Assembly: GCF_021462265.1 (NCBI RefSeq)
Contig: NZ_JAJONF010000009.1
Span: forward strand, 1-64,000
Reading direction: 5' to 3'
DNA length: 64,000 nt
Source of the DNA: Streptomyces shenzhenensis
GTDB taxonomy: Bacteria > Actinomycetota > Actinomycetes > Streptomycetales > Streptomycetaceae
Notes under the pieces: generated by a model
Databases searched by the model: none
What the model was told of the DNA's origin: nothing
What the model saw: the letters and a program-made list of their open reading frames with translations, nothing else
Made by a program: the position numbers and the translations under genes
Part shown: positions 17,467 to 25,924 of the stretch, in pieces
How the letters are laid out: every line of letters starts with the position of its first letter
How positions within the stretch are numbered: position 1 is the stretch's first letter

Positions 17467-17901
17467 ATGGAGAGAGCCTCCACCCACGGACGGAGATCCG
17501 AGGGGGCCGGGGCACCCGCACCCCCGGATCCCTCCGCATCGGTCGAGTCCCGGTCCGGTCTCGGAATGAGGGCGGGTCCGGCGGAGTCCGCGGCTCCGGG
17601 AGACGCTGCCGCGGTGGACGGCGGATTGAGACGGTACGCGCGGTGGGCCGGGGACGTGGTCGCGGCTGTGGCCCTGGTGGTGTCCGAGGCGGTCGCGCTG
17701 TTCGGGGTCCTGGCCGTACTGATGCTCGGCACGTCCGGGGCGTCATGGGTCCCGCTGGCGTGCGGGGGCGGCCTCGCCCTGTGTACGGGGATCATCGCGG
17801 CGGCGGCGTGGAGCGCGCGGATGTGGGTCACGGCGGCAGTACAAGGGCTGGTCACCGGGGGTTGTCTGGTGGCGGTGACCGGCCTCTGGGGCCGCGCGTG
17901 A
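17467..17901 (+). CDS. Small putative membrane protein
   Basis: The N-terminal 60 residues are polar and Gly/Ala/Pro-rich. The C-terminal half has three predicted helices: DVVAAVALVVSEAVALFG, the GLALCTGIIAAAAW region and the AVQGLVTGGCLVAVTG region. The start is uncertain (ATG 17467 without a clear ribosome site, or a later codon). No family is recognised. Confidence 0.5.
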   Translation: MERASTHGRRSEGAGAPAPPDPSASVESRSGLGMRAGPAESAAPGDAAAVDGGLRRYARWAGDVVAAVALVVSEAVALFGVLAVLMLGTSGASWVPLACGGGLALCTGIIAAAAWSARMWVTAAVQGLVTGGCLVAVTGLWGRA

Positions 17902-17990
17902 CGTCGCGATCCGACGGGCATCGCACATCGAACACATGAACCCCACGAACAAACTCGCCACCTAAAATCGAACAGGCGTAGCATTGTCGC

Positions 17991-18320
17991 GTGGCTGCGA
18001 CCTATGACTTTCCGAGTGACCTCCTCGCCGGTCAGGAGGAGCTGCATCAGGTCCGGGCCGAGCTGTCGGCCCTGCTGAAGCGGCTGCCCTGGTCGGTCGA
18101 GCCGCTGGACGGATTCAGTGACCAGGGCGGCTGGCGCAAGGTGGAGCGCCCCGCCTCCCCGGGCTGGACCGAGGACGAACAGGCCGAGGTGGAGAAGCTG
18201 CGCCGCCGCGAACACGAACTCGCGGTGTTCGTCAGCGGCCACCGCTTCTGGGCGGAGGTCACGGCCCCGGACCGCATGGACGCCCGGAGCCGGCTCAAGC
18301 ACGCGCACGAGGAGGACTGA
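17991..18320 (+). CDS. Conserved streptomycete protein of unknown function
   Basis: The 109-residue soluble protein starts at GTG 17991 (MAATYDFPSDLLAGQEELHQ). A helical segment HQVRAELSALLKRLPW is followed by a second helix rich in Glu/Arg (EDEQAEVEKLRRREHELAVF). tagcat lies 7 bp before the GTG, so a leaderless transcript is possible. It ends with a strong terminator. Confidence 0.7.
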   Translation: MAATYDFPSDLLAGQEELHQVRAELSALLKRLPWSVEPLDGFSDQGGWRKVERPASPGWTEDEQAEVEKLRRREHELAVFVSGHRFWAEVTAPDRMDARSRLKHAHEED

Positions 18321-18329
18321 GAACACGGA

Positions 18330-18357
18330 AGGACCCCGGCCGATCGGCCGGGGTCCT
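18330..18357 (+). terminator. Strong intrinsic hairpin terminator
   Basis: A perfect palindromic hairpin aggaccccggcc-gatc-ggccggggtcct, starting 10 bp after the stop of the preceding gene. Confidence 0.8.
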
Positions 18358-18876
18358 CTGATCACGCGGGCACGGACGGACACGCCCCCCGGCATCCTGC
18401 CCGCAGGAGCGAGCGAGCAGCAGCGCGCCGGCGCCCGGATTGCAGTTCGTGTACGCGAAGTTGACGGACCGGCAGGCGGGGGCCCGCGTCGGCCGGCCTC
18501 GTCCAGGTCGTGCTGTCGGCGTCGATCCTGCGGCCGGGCAGGGGCCGCCCCGCCTGAGCGGTCCGCGGCCGACCAGCCGTCACAGTGGCCACACCGGCAG
18601 AGCGGCTGCAGGGCGATGCCCGGCCCGGGGAGGGCTGCTTCCGGTTCGGCGGCAGCATCGGCAACCAGGCGGGGGATGTGCGGCCGCAACGGCACCTCGA
18701 AGACATCGCCCCCTCGGACGGAGCGCACGAATTCAGCCCTGCGTATACAGCTCGGGTATCCCGTACGTGAGTGGTTGCGGCTACCTCCCGAGGCGGCGGA
18801 TCCGGCTGACGCTGTGGCGGTACGGTGTGCGACAGTCGATCGCCCATCCGCGATCGCGGACCAACAAGGGGGTTCC
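18358..18876. other. Gene-free stretch (about 520 bp)
   Basis: No frame has convincing coding character. A minus-strand segment near 18440-18470 reads FAYTNCNPGAG-like in one frame and may be the tail of a decayed secreted-protein gene, but nothing upstream supports it. The last 60 bp must hold the esterase promoter. Confidence 0.4.
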
Positions 18877-20247
18877 ATGAAACACCGCCGCCCGCGCCAC
18901 CGCCGCCAAGTGATAGCCAGAGCGGCCGGCACGGCGAGTGCGCTGGCCGTCGCCCTGGGTGCGGGGATGACGCCGGCGATGGCCGCCGGGAACACTGCCG
19001 CCAAGCCGGCGGCCAACGGGTTCTCGCCCGACCAGACCGACCAAGCCGAACAGAACACGCCTTGGGCGCCCACGAACGACGAGGCGGTGCTCCAGAAGTC
19101 CATCAGCGCCAAGACCCTCAGCGCCAAGACCCTCGCAGCCGGCCGCGCTAACACGTCCGGGCTCCAGCTCACCATGCCGGCGCCGACCGGGAAGTACAGC
19201 GTCGGCATGGTCGGCCTGCACCTGATCGACAAGTCCCGTGCGGATCCGTACGTTTCCGGCAGCAAGTCTCGCGAGTTGATGGTGTCGCTCTGGTACCCGG
19301 CCACCAACACGTCCGGGCACTACCAGGCGCCTTGGATGCCGTCGATCTCCGGCGCCCACTTCCTCGCCACCCGCGGCCTGTCGCCGCAGCAGGTGACCCT
19401 GCCGAAGACCGCGGGACATGTCCTCGCCCCGGTGAACACCAAGCTCGGCAAGCTGCCCGTCCTGCTGTATTCGACCGGGCTGCACTCGGACCGGGCGATG
19501 GGCACCGCCCTCGCCCAGGATCTCGCCAGCCGCGGCTACCTCGTCGTCACCGTCGACCACACCCACGACGCCAACGAGGTGCAGTTCCCGGGCAACCGGC
19601 TGGAGGTCAACACGATGCCGGCGGGCACCCACTCCTCCGACACGCTGAAGGTGCGCGCGGCCGACATCAAGTTCGTCATCAACCAACTGAGCACGCTCAG
19701 CAAGGGCGGCAACCCCGACGCCGGCAAGGCCACGCTCCCCTCCGGGCTGACGAAGTCGGTGGACATGTCACGCATCGGGATGTTCGGCTGGTCACTGGGC
19801 GGCGCCGCCGTCGCCACCTCCATGCAGCTCGACAGCCGTATCGCCGCCGGCGCCAACCTGGACGGCCAGTTCTTCGGGTCGGCTCAGAACAAGGACCTGA
19901 AGCGCCCCTTCATGCTCTTCAGCTCCGGCAGCCACAACCGCAACAACGACTCGTCGTGGCGCACGATGTGGTCGCACCTCAAGGGTTACCGGGTCGACAT
20001 CAAGCTCAAGGGCTCGGCGCACCTGTCCTTCAGCGACAACGAGTGGATGGTGCCCCAGCAGGCGCGCCTGCTCGGCATCTCCCAGTGGCAGCTCCAGCAG
20101 CAGTACGGCACGATCGACCCGACCCGGGCGGTCACGGTCCAGAGCGTCTATCTCGCGGCCTTCTTCGACCAGGAGCTGAGCAAGAAGCACAGCACCCTGC
20201 TCGACGGCTCCTCTACCAAGTACCCGGAGATCTCCTTCGTCCGCTGA
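18877..20247 (+). CDS. Secreted alpha/beta hydrolase, PAF-acetylhydrolase-like
   Basis: ATG 18877 follows aaggggg. A twin-Arg-rich signal peptide (RRPRHRRQVIARAAGTASAL to AMAAG, residues 1-37) directs export. A duplicated SAKTL motif occurs in the propeptide region (about 74-88). The alpha/beta hydrolase core shows ELMVSLWYPA, KLPVLLYSTGLHSDRAMGTA, SRGYLVVTVDH, nucleophile GMFGWSLGGAAV and a late GSAHLSFSD with the probable catalytic His. The layout resembles platelet-activating-factor acetylhydrolase-like lipases/esterases. At 456 residues it is complete. Natural substrate unknown. Confidence 0.83.
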   Translation: MKHRRPRHRRQVIARAAGTASALAVALGAGMTPAMAAGNTAAKPAANGFSPDQTDQAEQNTPWAPTNDEAVLQKSISAKTLSAKTLAAGRANTSGLQLTMPAPTGKYSVGMVGLHLIDKSRADPYVSGSKSRELMVSLWYPATNTSGHYQAPWMPSISGAHFLATRGLSPQQVTLPKTAGHVLAPVNTKLGKLPVLLYSTGLHSDRAMGTALAQDLASRGYLVVTVDHTHDANEVQFPGNRLEVNTMPAGTHSSDTLKVRAADIKFVINQLSTLSKGGNPDAGKATLPSGLTKSVDMSRIGMFGWSLGGAAVATSMQLDSRIAAGANLDGQFFGSAQNKDLKRPFMLFSSGSHNRNNDSSWRTMWSHLKGYRVDIKLKGSAHLSFSDNEWMVPQQARLLGISQWQLQQQYGTIDPTRAVTVQSVYLAAFFDQELSKKHSTLLDGSSTKYPEISFVR

Positions 20248-20269
20248 GCGGACGACCGACCGGAGACGC

Positions 20270-20301
20270 GAGGGGCGGATCCTGTTCGCGGGTCCGCCCT
20301 T
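20270..20301 (+). terminator. Hairpin terminator after esterase gene
   Basis: aggggcggatcc / gggtccgccctt with a short loop, about 25 bp after the stop; one G-T pair in the stem. Confidence 0.6.
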
Positions 20302-20376
20302 CGGCGTGTCGGGGCGGCCGCCCGCCGCGGGCTGGCCTTCTCCCCCGTAGCCAGTTAACACATACGACACTGGCAT

Positions 20377-20414
20377 GATTATGTGACGATTATGTGATGG
20401 CATCAGGCTAGAGT
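20377..20414 (+). promoter_or_regulatory. Tandem 11-bp repeats and -10-like box before the polymer cluster
   Basis: gattatgtgac (20377-20387) is directly repeated as gattatgtgat (20388-20398), an unusually AT-rich stretch here. A -10-like tagagt lies at 20409-20414. Copies one helical turn apart suggest an activator or repressor site driving the pgs-like cluster. Confidence 0.4.
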
Positions 20415-20416
20415 GT

Positions 20417-22789
20417 TTGCGACGTCAAACTTTCGAACGCTTGGCGCCAGTTGAGGAAGGATCCCCTGCCCTGCCCTCCGCCCCCCGGGCGCCGCGCCGA
20501 CACCGCGTCCGCCGCCGCGCCGATATGCCGATGCTTGGCGGGGTGCGCCCGCCGATAGCCGCTCTCGTCGTACTGCTGCTGGTGGTCGCCGTCGTGACCG
20601 TGGCCGGCCTCGATGGCATCCACGCGACGCGGGTGCCGCAGGCCGTGTTGAACGGGGAGCAGCAGATCGCCGCGGACACCGCGCTGTCGATGCGCACCTC
20701 GATCGACGTCGAGGCGAGCTCGGTGCACCGTACGGCGAACACGTACCCCGCGACGAGCGCGTCGACCCCCGCGACCACGCTCAAGGCGCTGACCTCCGCC
20801 AGAAAGGCGGTCGTCGGCAGTGCGCTGCTCGACGCGCGCACCGGCAAACTGCTGGCGGCCGGCGGCAAGCCGGTGCCGCTGGCCAGGGTGGACATCGCCA
20901 GGACGGCGTCCGGGCACGGTGTGATCCCGCCCCGCCTGGTGACTGCGGGCGGCACGCGGGAACTGCTGTACTTCGCCAAGGTCACGGTGCCCGCGCAGCA
21001 GGACGACGCCAACCAGGACCAGCTCGTGAACCGGCCCGACCGGCAGTGGCTGCTGGCGGTCTCCGAAGTCCTCCCCACCCTCACGACGTACGGCGACGGA
21101 CGCACCGCCAAGGTGCTGGACGCGAGTGGCACGGCGCTCACCACCACATCCCGCGGCACGGCGTCGCCGGCCGCCGCCGACAGCGGCCTGCCCGCGACGG
21201 CGGCCCGCGCGGCGAAGGAGTCGGGGAGTGCCGCCGACGCCTCCGGAAGCCTGCTGGGTGCCGCCTCGGGCAGCGGGCGCACGGTGGCCGGCTGGGCTCA
21301 GGTCGCCTCAGCGACCGGTCCGGGCTCCACCGACGGCCTCGGTCTGATGGTGTTCACCTCCCGCACGGTGCCCGTCACGACCGCCGCCACCGACTACCTG
21401 CCCTTCGCCCTCAAGGCCGCCGGGGCGCTGGCCGTGGTCGCGCTGCTGCTCGGGCTGGCGCTGCACCTCTCCGTGCAGCGGCCGCTGCTGCGGCTGTATC
21501 TGTCCGCCGGCCGGCTGGCCCGGGGCGCGACCGAGGACAGCCCGGCCGCGCTGGAGGAGCTGTACCGACCGGTTCCGGTGCACGGCTTCGGGGAACTGGC
21601 CCGGATCGGGCGGGCACTGGAGTCACTGCGTCGGCAACTGCTCGGCGAGAGCGGTCCCGAGGAGGTCCCGACCCAGCGCGGACCGGGCTACCGGGCGCTG
21701 GCCGTGGTCGGCGTCGTGGTGGTGGCCTGCTGGGCGGTGCCGATGATCTTCGTGCTGAACCGGGCGGACGCCGCGACCGCGGTTCCCGCTCCGGTCCTCG
21801 CCGACCAGCAGACGCGCACCGAGATCGCGACGAACCGGATCCGCCAGTCCCTCGACCAGTCGTACAGCGACCTGACCGCGACGGCCGCACTTCTGCCGGG
21901 CACCAGCCGGGCCGCCCAGACCAAGGTTCTGCGGCGCACCCTCGCCGACCACAAGTCGTACCGCTCGCTGTACCTCCTGGACCGCTCGGGCGGCATCACG
22001 CTGAGGGTGGGCGAGGCACCGCTGCGCACCCTCGTCCACGTGCCCGAGGGCGGCGGGATCACCACCGTCAACACCTCGGGCCGGATCCCGGCGATCGCCG
22101 CCTACGCCCAGGTCCGTGCCGTCAAGGGCAGGACCTCCGCAGCCGGGGTGGTGCTGTTCGGCGAGATCGACGTGAAGGCTCTCAACTCCCTTCTGCCCAG
22201 GCCGAAGCTGGGCAGCGTCTGGGTGACGGACCGCAACAACAAGGTGCTGGCGGCGAGTGTGGGCTACCGCGCCTTCCAGTCGCTGCCCGACTTCGGGCTG
22301 ACCCGTCTCGCCCGCTCCACCCAGGGCGCCCCCGGGACCCCGGGCACCGCGGCCTCCGCGGTGCTCCGCACGTCCTCCGGCCCGTCGGTCGACGCCGCCG
22401 CACCGCTGGCGCAGAGCGGTCCGACGGCCCACCTCGGCTGGCACGTGGTGACCGCGGAACCCGCGGCGGCGCTCCAGATCCCCGCGATGCAGGCCCAGCA
22501 GCGCACCATGCTCGCCGGGATCCTGGGCCTCACCTTGGGCGCGCTCTGCCTGGGCTGGCTGCACGTCCTGGTGATCCGGCCGCTGCGCTCGGTCGCCGTG
22601 CTCGTCGCACGGCTCGCCGGCGGAGACCGTCGTACCGTGCTGCACCCGGTCAACCACGACGAGATCGGCTCGGTCACCCGTAGCCTGGAGCTGATCCGCC
22701 AGGCCCTGGCGGAACAGGACCGGGCGGCGAGATCCGGCCATGCCGCCGGGCCCTACCGACCTCTGCGCGAGAACACCCTCCAGCGGTAG
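20417..22789 (+). CDS. Membrane protein with two tandem extracellular-sensor/HAMP modules
   Basis: Up to 790 residues. The start is uncertain: TTG 20417 gives the longest frame, while ATG 20525 (MPMLGGVRPPIAAL) is also plausible. Two similar modules are visible. Module 1: TM (about 43-65), extracellular Cache-like domain, TM (about 335-358), HAMP-like helices (QRPLLRLYLSAGRLARGA). Module 2: TM (about 430-450), extracellular domain (SYRSLYLLDRSGG, GSVWVTDRNNKVLA), TM (about 710-732), HAMP-like (RPLRSVAVLVARLAGGD, HDEIGSVTRSLELI). No kinase, cyclase or methyl-accepting domain follows. It is first in the pgsBC operon, only 15 bp before pgsB, so it may regulate or scaffold the polymer synthase. 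Confidence 0.75.
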   Translation: MRRQTFERLAPVEEGSPALPSAPRAPRRHRVRRRADMPMLGGVRPPIAALVVLLLVVAVVTVAGLDGIHATRVPQAVLNGEQQIAADTALSMRTSIDVEASSVHRTANTYPATSASTPATTLKALTSARKAVVGSALLDARTGKLLAAGGKPVPLARVDIARTASGHGVIPPRLVTAGGTRELLYFAKVTVPAQQDDANQDQLVNRPDRQWLLAVSEVLPTLTTYGDGRTAKVLDASGTALTTTSRGTASPAAADSGLPATAARAAKESGSAADASGSLLGAASGSGRTVAGWAQVASATGPGSTDGLGLMVFTSRTVPVTTAATDYLPFALKAAGALAVVALLLGLALHLSVQRPLLRLYLSAGRLARGATEDSPAALEELYRPVPVHGFGELARIGRALESLRRQLLGESGPEEVPTQRGPGYRALAVVGVVVVACWAVPMIFVLNRADAATAVPAPVLADQQTRTEIATNRIRQSLDQSYSDLTATAALLPGTSRAAQTKVLRRTLADHKSYRSLYLLDRSGGITLRVGEAPLRTLVHVPEGGGITTVNTSGRIPAIAAYAQVRAVKGRTSAAGVVLFGEIDVKALNSLLPRPKLGSVWVTDRNNKVLAASVGYRAFQSLPDFGLTRLARSTQGAPGTPGTAASAVLRTSSGPSVDAAAPLAQSGPTAHLGWHVVTAEPAAALQIPAMQAQQRTMLAGILGLTLGALCLGWLHVLVIRPLRSVAVLVARLAGGDRRTVLHPVNHDEIGSVTRSLELIRQALAEQDRAARSGHAAGPYRPLRENTLQR

Positions 22790-22804
22790 AAGGACGGAAT
22801 CGGC

Positions 22805-24268
22805 GTGCTCTTCCTCTATGTCATAGTCCTGGTGTGCTGCGCCGCACTGTGGATCGCTGGAATCCTCGAACAGCAGCGGCACTTCGCCTCGCTGGAGCAG
22901 ATACCCACGCGGGTGCTGGTCAACGGCATCCGCGGAAAGAGTTCGATCACCCGGCTGTGCGCGGGCGCGCTGCGCGGCGGCGGTCTGGTCACGGTAGCCA
23001 AGACCACCGGTACCGCGGCCCGGTTCATCCACCCGGATGCCACCGAGGAGCCGATCTACCGCAAGTTCGGGCTGTCCAACATCGTCGAGCAGATCGGCAT
23101 CGTACGGCGGGCGGCGACCTACCGGCCGGACGCGCTGGTGATCGAGTGCATGGCGGTGATGCCCGCGCTGCAGGAGATCAACCAGGAGAAGCTGATCCGT
23201 TCCACGATCGGCGTGCTGTGCAACGTCCGCGAGGACCATCTGGAGGAGATGGGGCCGACGCTGGACGACGTCGCCCGCTCGCTCTCCCGCTCGATGCCGG
23301 TGGGCGGGGTGTGCGTGACGGCGGAGAAGGACCGTTTCCACATCCTCCAGGAGGAGGCCGACGCCCGTAACTGCCGGCTGGTCTACGCCGACCCCGAGAT
23401 GGTCACCGACGAGGAGCTGCGCGGCTTCAGCTGGTTCACCTTCAAGGAGAACGTGGCGATCGCGCTCACCGTCGCCGAACTGCTCGGTGTGGAACGGCAG
23501 ACCGCGATGCAGGGTATGTGGGACGCGCCGCCCGACCCGGGTGTGCTGTCGGTGGAGCGCTACATCACCCCCGAGGGCAAGCGGCTGCGGTTCGCCAACG
23601 TCTTCGCGGCCAACGACCCCGAGTCGACGCTGATGAACGTCAAGCAACTGGAGGACCTGGGCGCGATCAGGCGGCCGGTCAACGCGGTCATCAACTGCCG
23701 CCCGGACCGGGTGGAGCGCAACGGCCAGATGGGCGCGATCGTCCCCGGCCTCGGCGCCGAGACGGTGTTCCTGATCGGCCACCCGACCAAGAGTGCCCGC
23801 GACGCGATCCCGGCCGACTTCACCGGGCGGGTGGTGGATCTCGGCGGCGACCGCCGGGACCCCGAGGAGGTGACCTCGGCGATCCTCGCGGAACTCGGCC
23901 CGGCCTCCTCGCTGGTGGCGATCGGCAACATCCACGGCCAGGGCGAGCTGTTCCTGGAATGTCTCTCCGAGCTGCCGCTGGACGAGTCGGAGGAGCTGCT
24001 CGACGCTGTTCCCAGCGGCGACGGACTGGACCAGGAGACCATGCAGATCGCGTTGGTCCGGCCGCAGATCGCGACGGCCCGGCCGCCGGAGCCGGAGCCG
24101 TACAGTTGGGTGGCGCCGCTGGAGACACCGACGATGGCCTTCCACTTCCCGGAACAGCGCGAACTCGCCCGCCGGGTCGCCGCCCGCTCGGGCCCGCCAG
24201 ACGGCCCGAGCGCCACAGACGATCCGCGTAACTCCTACGATCCGTCCCAGTCCACGAGGAACCCGTGA
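22805..24268 (+). CDS. pgsB: Poly-gamma-glutamate synthase subunit PgsB/CapB-like ligase
   Basis: GTG 22805 follows aagga. An N-terminal TM helix is followed by the Mur-ligase P-loop VNGIRGKSSITRLC (about residues 40-53), TTGTAARFIHPDATEEPIYR and VIECMAVMPALQEINQEKLI, then CNVREDHLEEMGPT, all near-diagnostic of CapB/PgsB amide ligases. It uses ATP to add glutamate through gamma-amide bonds. The length of 487 exceeds the usual ~390; the extra C-terminal ~90 residues are Pro/Glu/Arg-rich with PYSWVAPLETPTMAFHFPEQ. Its stop overlaps the pgsC start, so the two are translationally coupled. Confidence 0.9.
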   Translation: MLFLYVIVLVCCAALWIAGILEQQRHFASLEQIPTRVLVNGIRGKSSITRLCAGALRGGGLVTVAKTTGTAARFIHPDATEEPIYRKFGLSNIVEQIGIVRRAATYRPDALVIECMAVMPALQEINQEKLIRSTIGVLCNVREDHLEEMGPTLDDVARSLSRSMPVGGVCVTAEKDRFHILQEEADARNCRLVYADPEMVTDEELRGFSWFTFKENVAIALTVAELLGVERQTAMQGMWDAPPDPGVLSVERYITPEGKRLRFANVFAANDPESTLMNVKQLEDLGAIRRPVNAVINCRPDRVERNGQMGAIVPGLGAETVFLIGHPTKSARDAIPADFTGRVVDLGGDRRDPEEVTSAILAELGPASSLVAIGNIHGQGELFLECLSELPLDESEELLDAVPSGDGLDQETMQIALVRPQIATARPPEPEPYSWVAPLETPTMAFHFPEQRELARRVAARSGPPDGPSATDDPRNSYDPSQSTRNP

Positions 24269-24747
24269 TCCCCGCCAATCTCAACGCACAGACCGCCGCG
24301 CTCGGGATCGCCCTCGGGCTGGTCTTCTCGCTCGTCTGCTATCTGACCACCAACCTCTCCCCCGGGGGGATGATCACCCCGGGCTGGATCGCTCTCACGC
24401 TCGTCACCGACGTGCAGATGGCCGGGCTGATGGTCGGTGTGGCGGGGCTGACGTACTTCATGACGAAGCTGCTGCAGCGCACGGTGATCCTCTACGGCAA
24501 GCGGCTGTTCGCGGCCGTCGTGCTGTGCGCGGTGCTGATGCAGACCACCGTGATGCTCGCCCTCAGCCATGAGTTCCCGTTGCTTTATACGTCACAGACA
24601 CTTGGTTTCATCGTGCCCGGCCTGGTCTCCTACCAGATGGTCCGTCAGCCGCTGGCGCCCACGCTCATCTCGACCACCGCGGTGACACTGGCCACCTATG
24701 TGGTGCTGGTCTCCGGTCTGCTGATCGGGGTCCTGCCCACCGCCTGA
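24265..24747 (+). CDS. pgsC: Poly-gamma-glutamate synthase membrane subunit PgsC/CapC-like
   Basis: The GTG start overlaps the pgsB stop by 4 bases (gtga). The 160-residue protein has about five TM helices with the family motif TTNLSPGGMITPGWIAL near residue 28 and PGLVSYQMVRQPLAPT near residue 112. It pairs with PgsB at the membrane to form the polymerase/export unit. No CapA/PgsA phosphatase-like subunit is in this cluster. Confidence 0.9.
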   Translation: MIPANLNAQTAALGIALGLVFSLVCYLTTNLSPGGMITPGWIALTLVTDVQMAGLMVGVAGLTYFMTKLLQRTVILYGKRLFAAVVLCAVLMQTTVMLALSHEFPLLYTSQTLGFIVPGLVSYQMVRQPLAPTLISTTAVTLATYVVLVSGLLIGVLPTA

Positions 24748-24791
24748 CCCGCCCACCGCCCTCTCACCGCGCGTTTCCAGGAGGACCGTCC

Positions 24792-25868
24792 ATGCATTCC
24801 CAACACGTCGGCAGGCGCGGCCATCCGAACCGCCGCGCCCTGCTCGGGACGATCGCGGGCGTCGCGGCCGCCGGGGCGGCGGGCGCGTTCGCCTGGGACC
24901 GCCTCGGGCACGACAGCGGCGACGGTACGGCCGCCGACGGCACGGGCACCGGCCCGAGCGCCCGGCCCACCGGAGCCCACACCTTCGAACGGCTGTCGTC
25001 CCCCGACCGCACCGTGGCCCGTGCCGCCGACGGCGGCACACTCGCCACGTTCACCGACGGAGCCCGTACGGCCGTCCTTACCGGGCCCGCCCGCACCTTC
25101 AGCGAGCCGCGGACCACCGAGGCCAAGGTGACCACGGACGCCTGGGTGCGGGTGCTGCCGCACGAGTGGCAGCAGGGCATGGAGAAGTCCGCCTGGTTCC
25201 AGACCTGGTTCCGCAAGGCGCTCCTCGACACCAGCCCGGACGTCTTCGCAGTGGCGTTCCAGTACAGCAGCGCCGGGGCGCACGACAAGCACAACGCCGA
25301 CGGCGTGCGCTACGCGGGCACCGCGCACTTCGGTCCGCGCAATTCCAAGGTCACCAACCCGCTGGACTTCGCCTACTACGACGAACAGTCCGACTTCTAC
25401 GACTATCTGGGCGTTCCCTGGGACTTTCCGGACGGCACCCGTGTGCAGCCGGAGCAGGCCCGCTACGGCTGCGTCGACTGCTCCGGCTTCCAGCGTCTGC
25501 TGTGGGGCTACCGCATGGGCCTCCCCGTGCACAACACCAACACCAAGGGCGTCGGCCTGCCGCGCCGCGCCTTCGCCATCGCCGCCTACGGCCCCGGCCG
25601 CCTGGTGATCCCCCAGACCGACGAGCGGCCCACCGATCTGGGCGTCCTGCAACCCGGCGATCTGGTTTTCTTCGCCATCATCAAGGACCGGCCGAACTTC
25701 ATCGACCACGTCGGTTTCTACCTGGGCCTCGACGACCAGGGCCGCCACCGCTTCTACTCGAGCCGCTCCGCCGCCAACGGCCCGACCATGGGCGACCTGT
25801 CGGGCCACGCACTGCTGGACGGCACCGACTTCTACGCCCGCGGCTTCCGGGCGGCCCGTCGCCTGTGA
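24792..25868 (+). CDS. Exported NlpC/P60-type cysteine peptidase, polymer-cluster hydrolase
   Basis: ATG 24792 follows aggagga. A Tat-like signal NRRALLGTIAGVAAAGAAG (residues 13-31) precedes a 140-residue unknown domain. The NlpC/P60 core follows: GCVDCSGFQRLLWGY with catalytic Cys, GVLQPGDLVFFA, and HVGFYLGLD with catalytic His. Encoded right after pgsC, it fits a gamma-glutamyl DL-hydrolase that releases or trims poly-gamma-glutamate, as PgdS does in Bacillus. Peptidoglycan stem peptides are the alternative substrate. Confidence 0.82.
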   Translation: MHSQHVGRRGHPNRRALLGTIAGVAAAGAAGAFAWDRLGHDSGDGTAADGTGTGPSARPTGAHTFERLSSPDRTVARAADGGTLATFTDGARTAVLTGPARTFSEPRTTEAKVTTDAWVRVLPHEWQQGMEKSAWFQTWFRKALLDTSPDVFAVAFQYSSAGAHDKHNADGVRYAGTAHFGPRNSKVTNPLDFAYYDEQSDFYDYLGVPWDFPDGTRVQPEQARYGCVDCSGFQRLLWGYRMGLPVHNTNTKGVGLPRRAFAIAAYGPGRLVIPQTDERPTDLGVLQPGDLVFFAIIKDRPNFIDHVGFYLGLDDQGRHRFYSSRSAANGPTMGDLSGHALLDGTDFYARGFRAARRL

Positions 25869-25924
25869 TCCCGCCGAGTGTGCACCGCCGCCTCACCTGA
25901 CCTGCTGATCCGAGGACCACTGCC

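Noticed and set aside
21623..24145. 840-residue minus-strand open frame
   Set aside because: It is a shadow of the sensor/HAMP gene and pgsB. The translation is Arg/Asp/His-rich with no domain.
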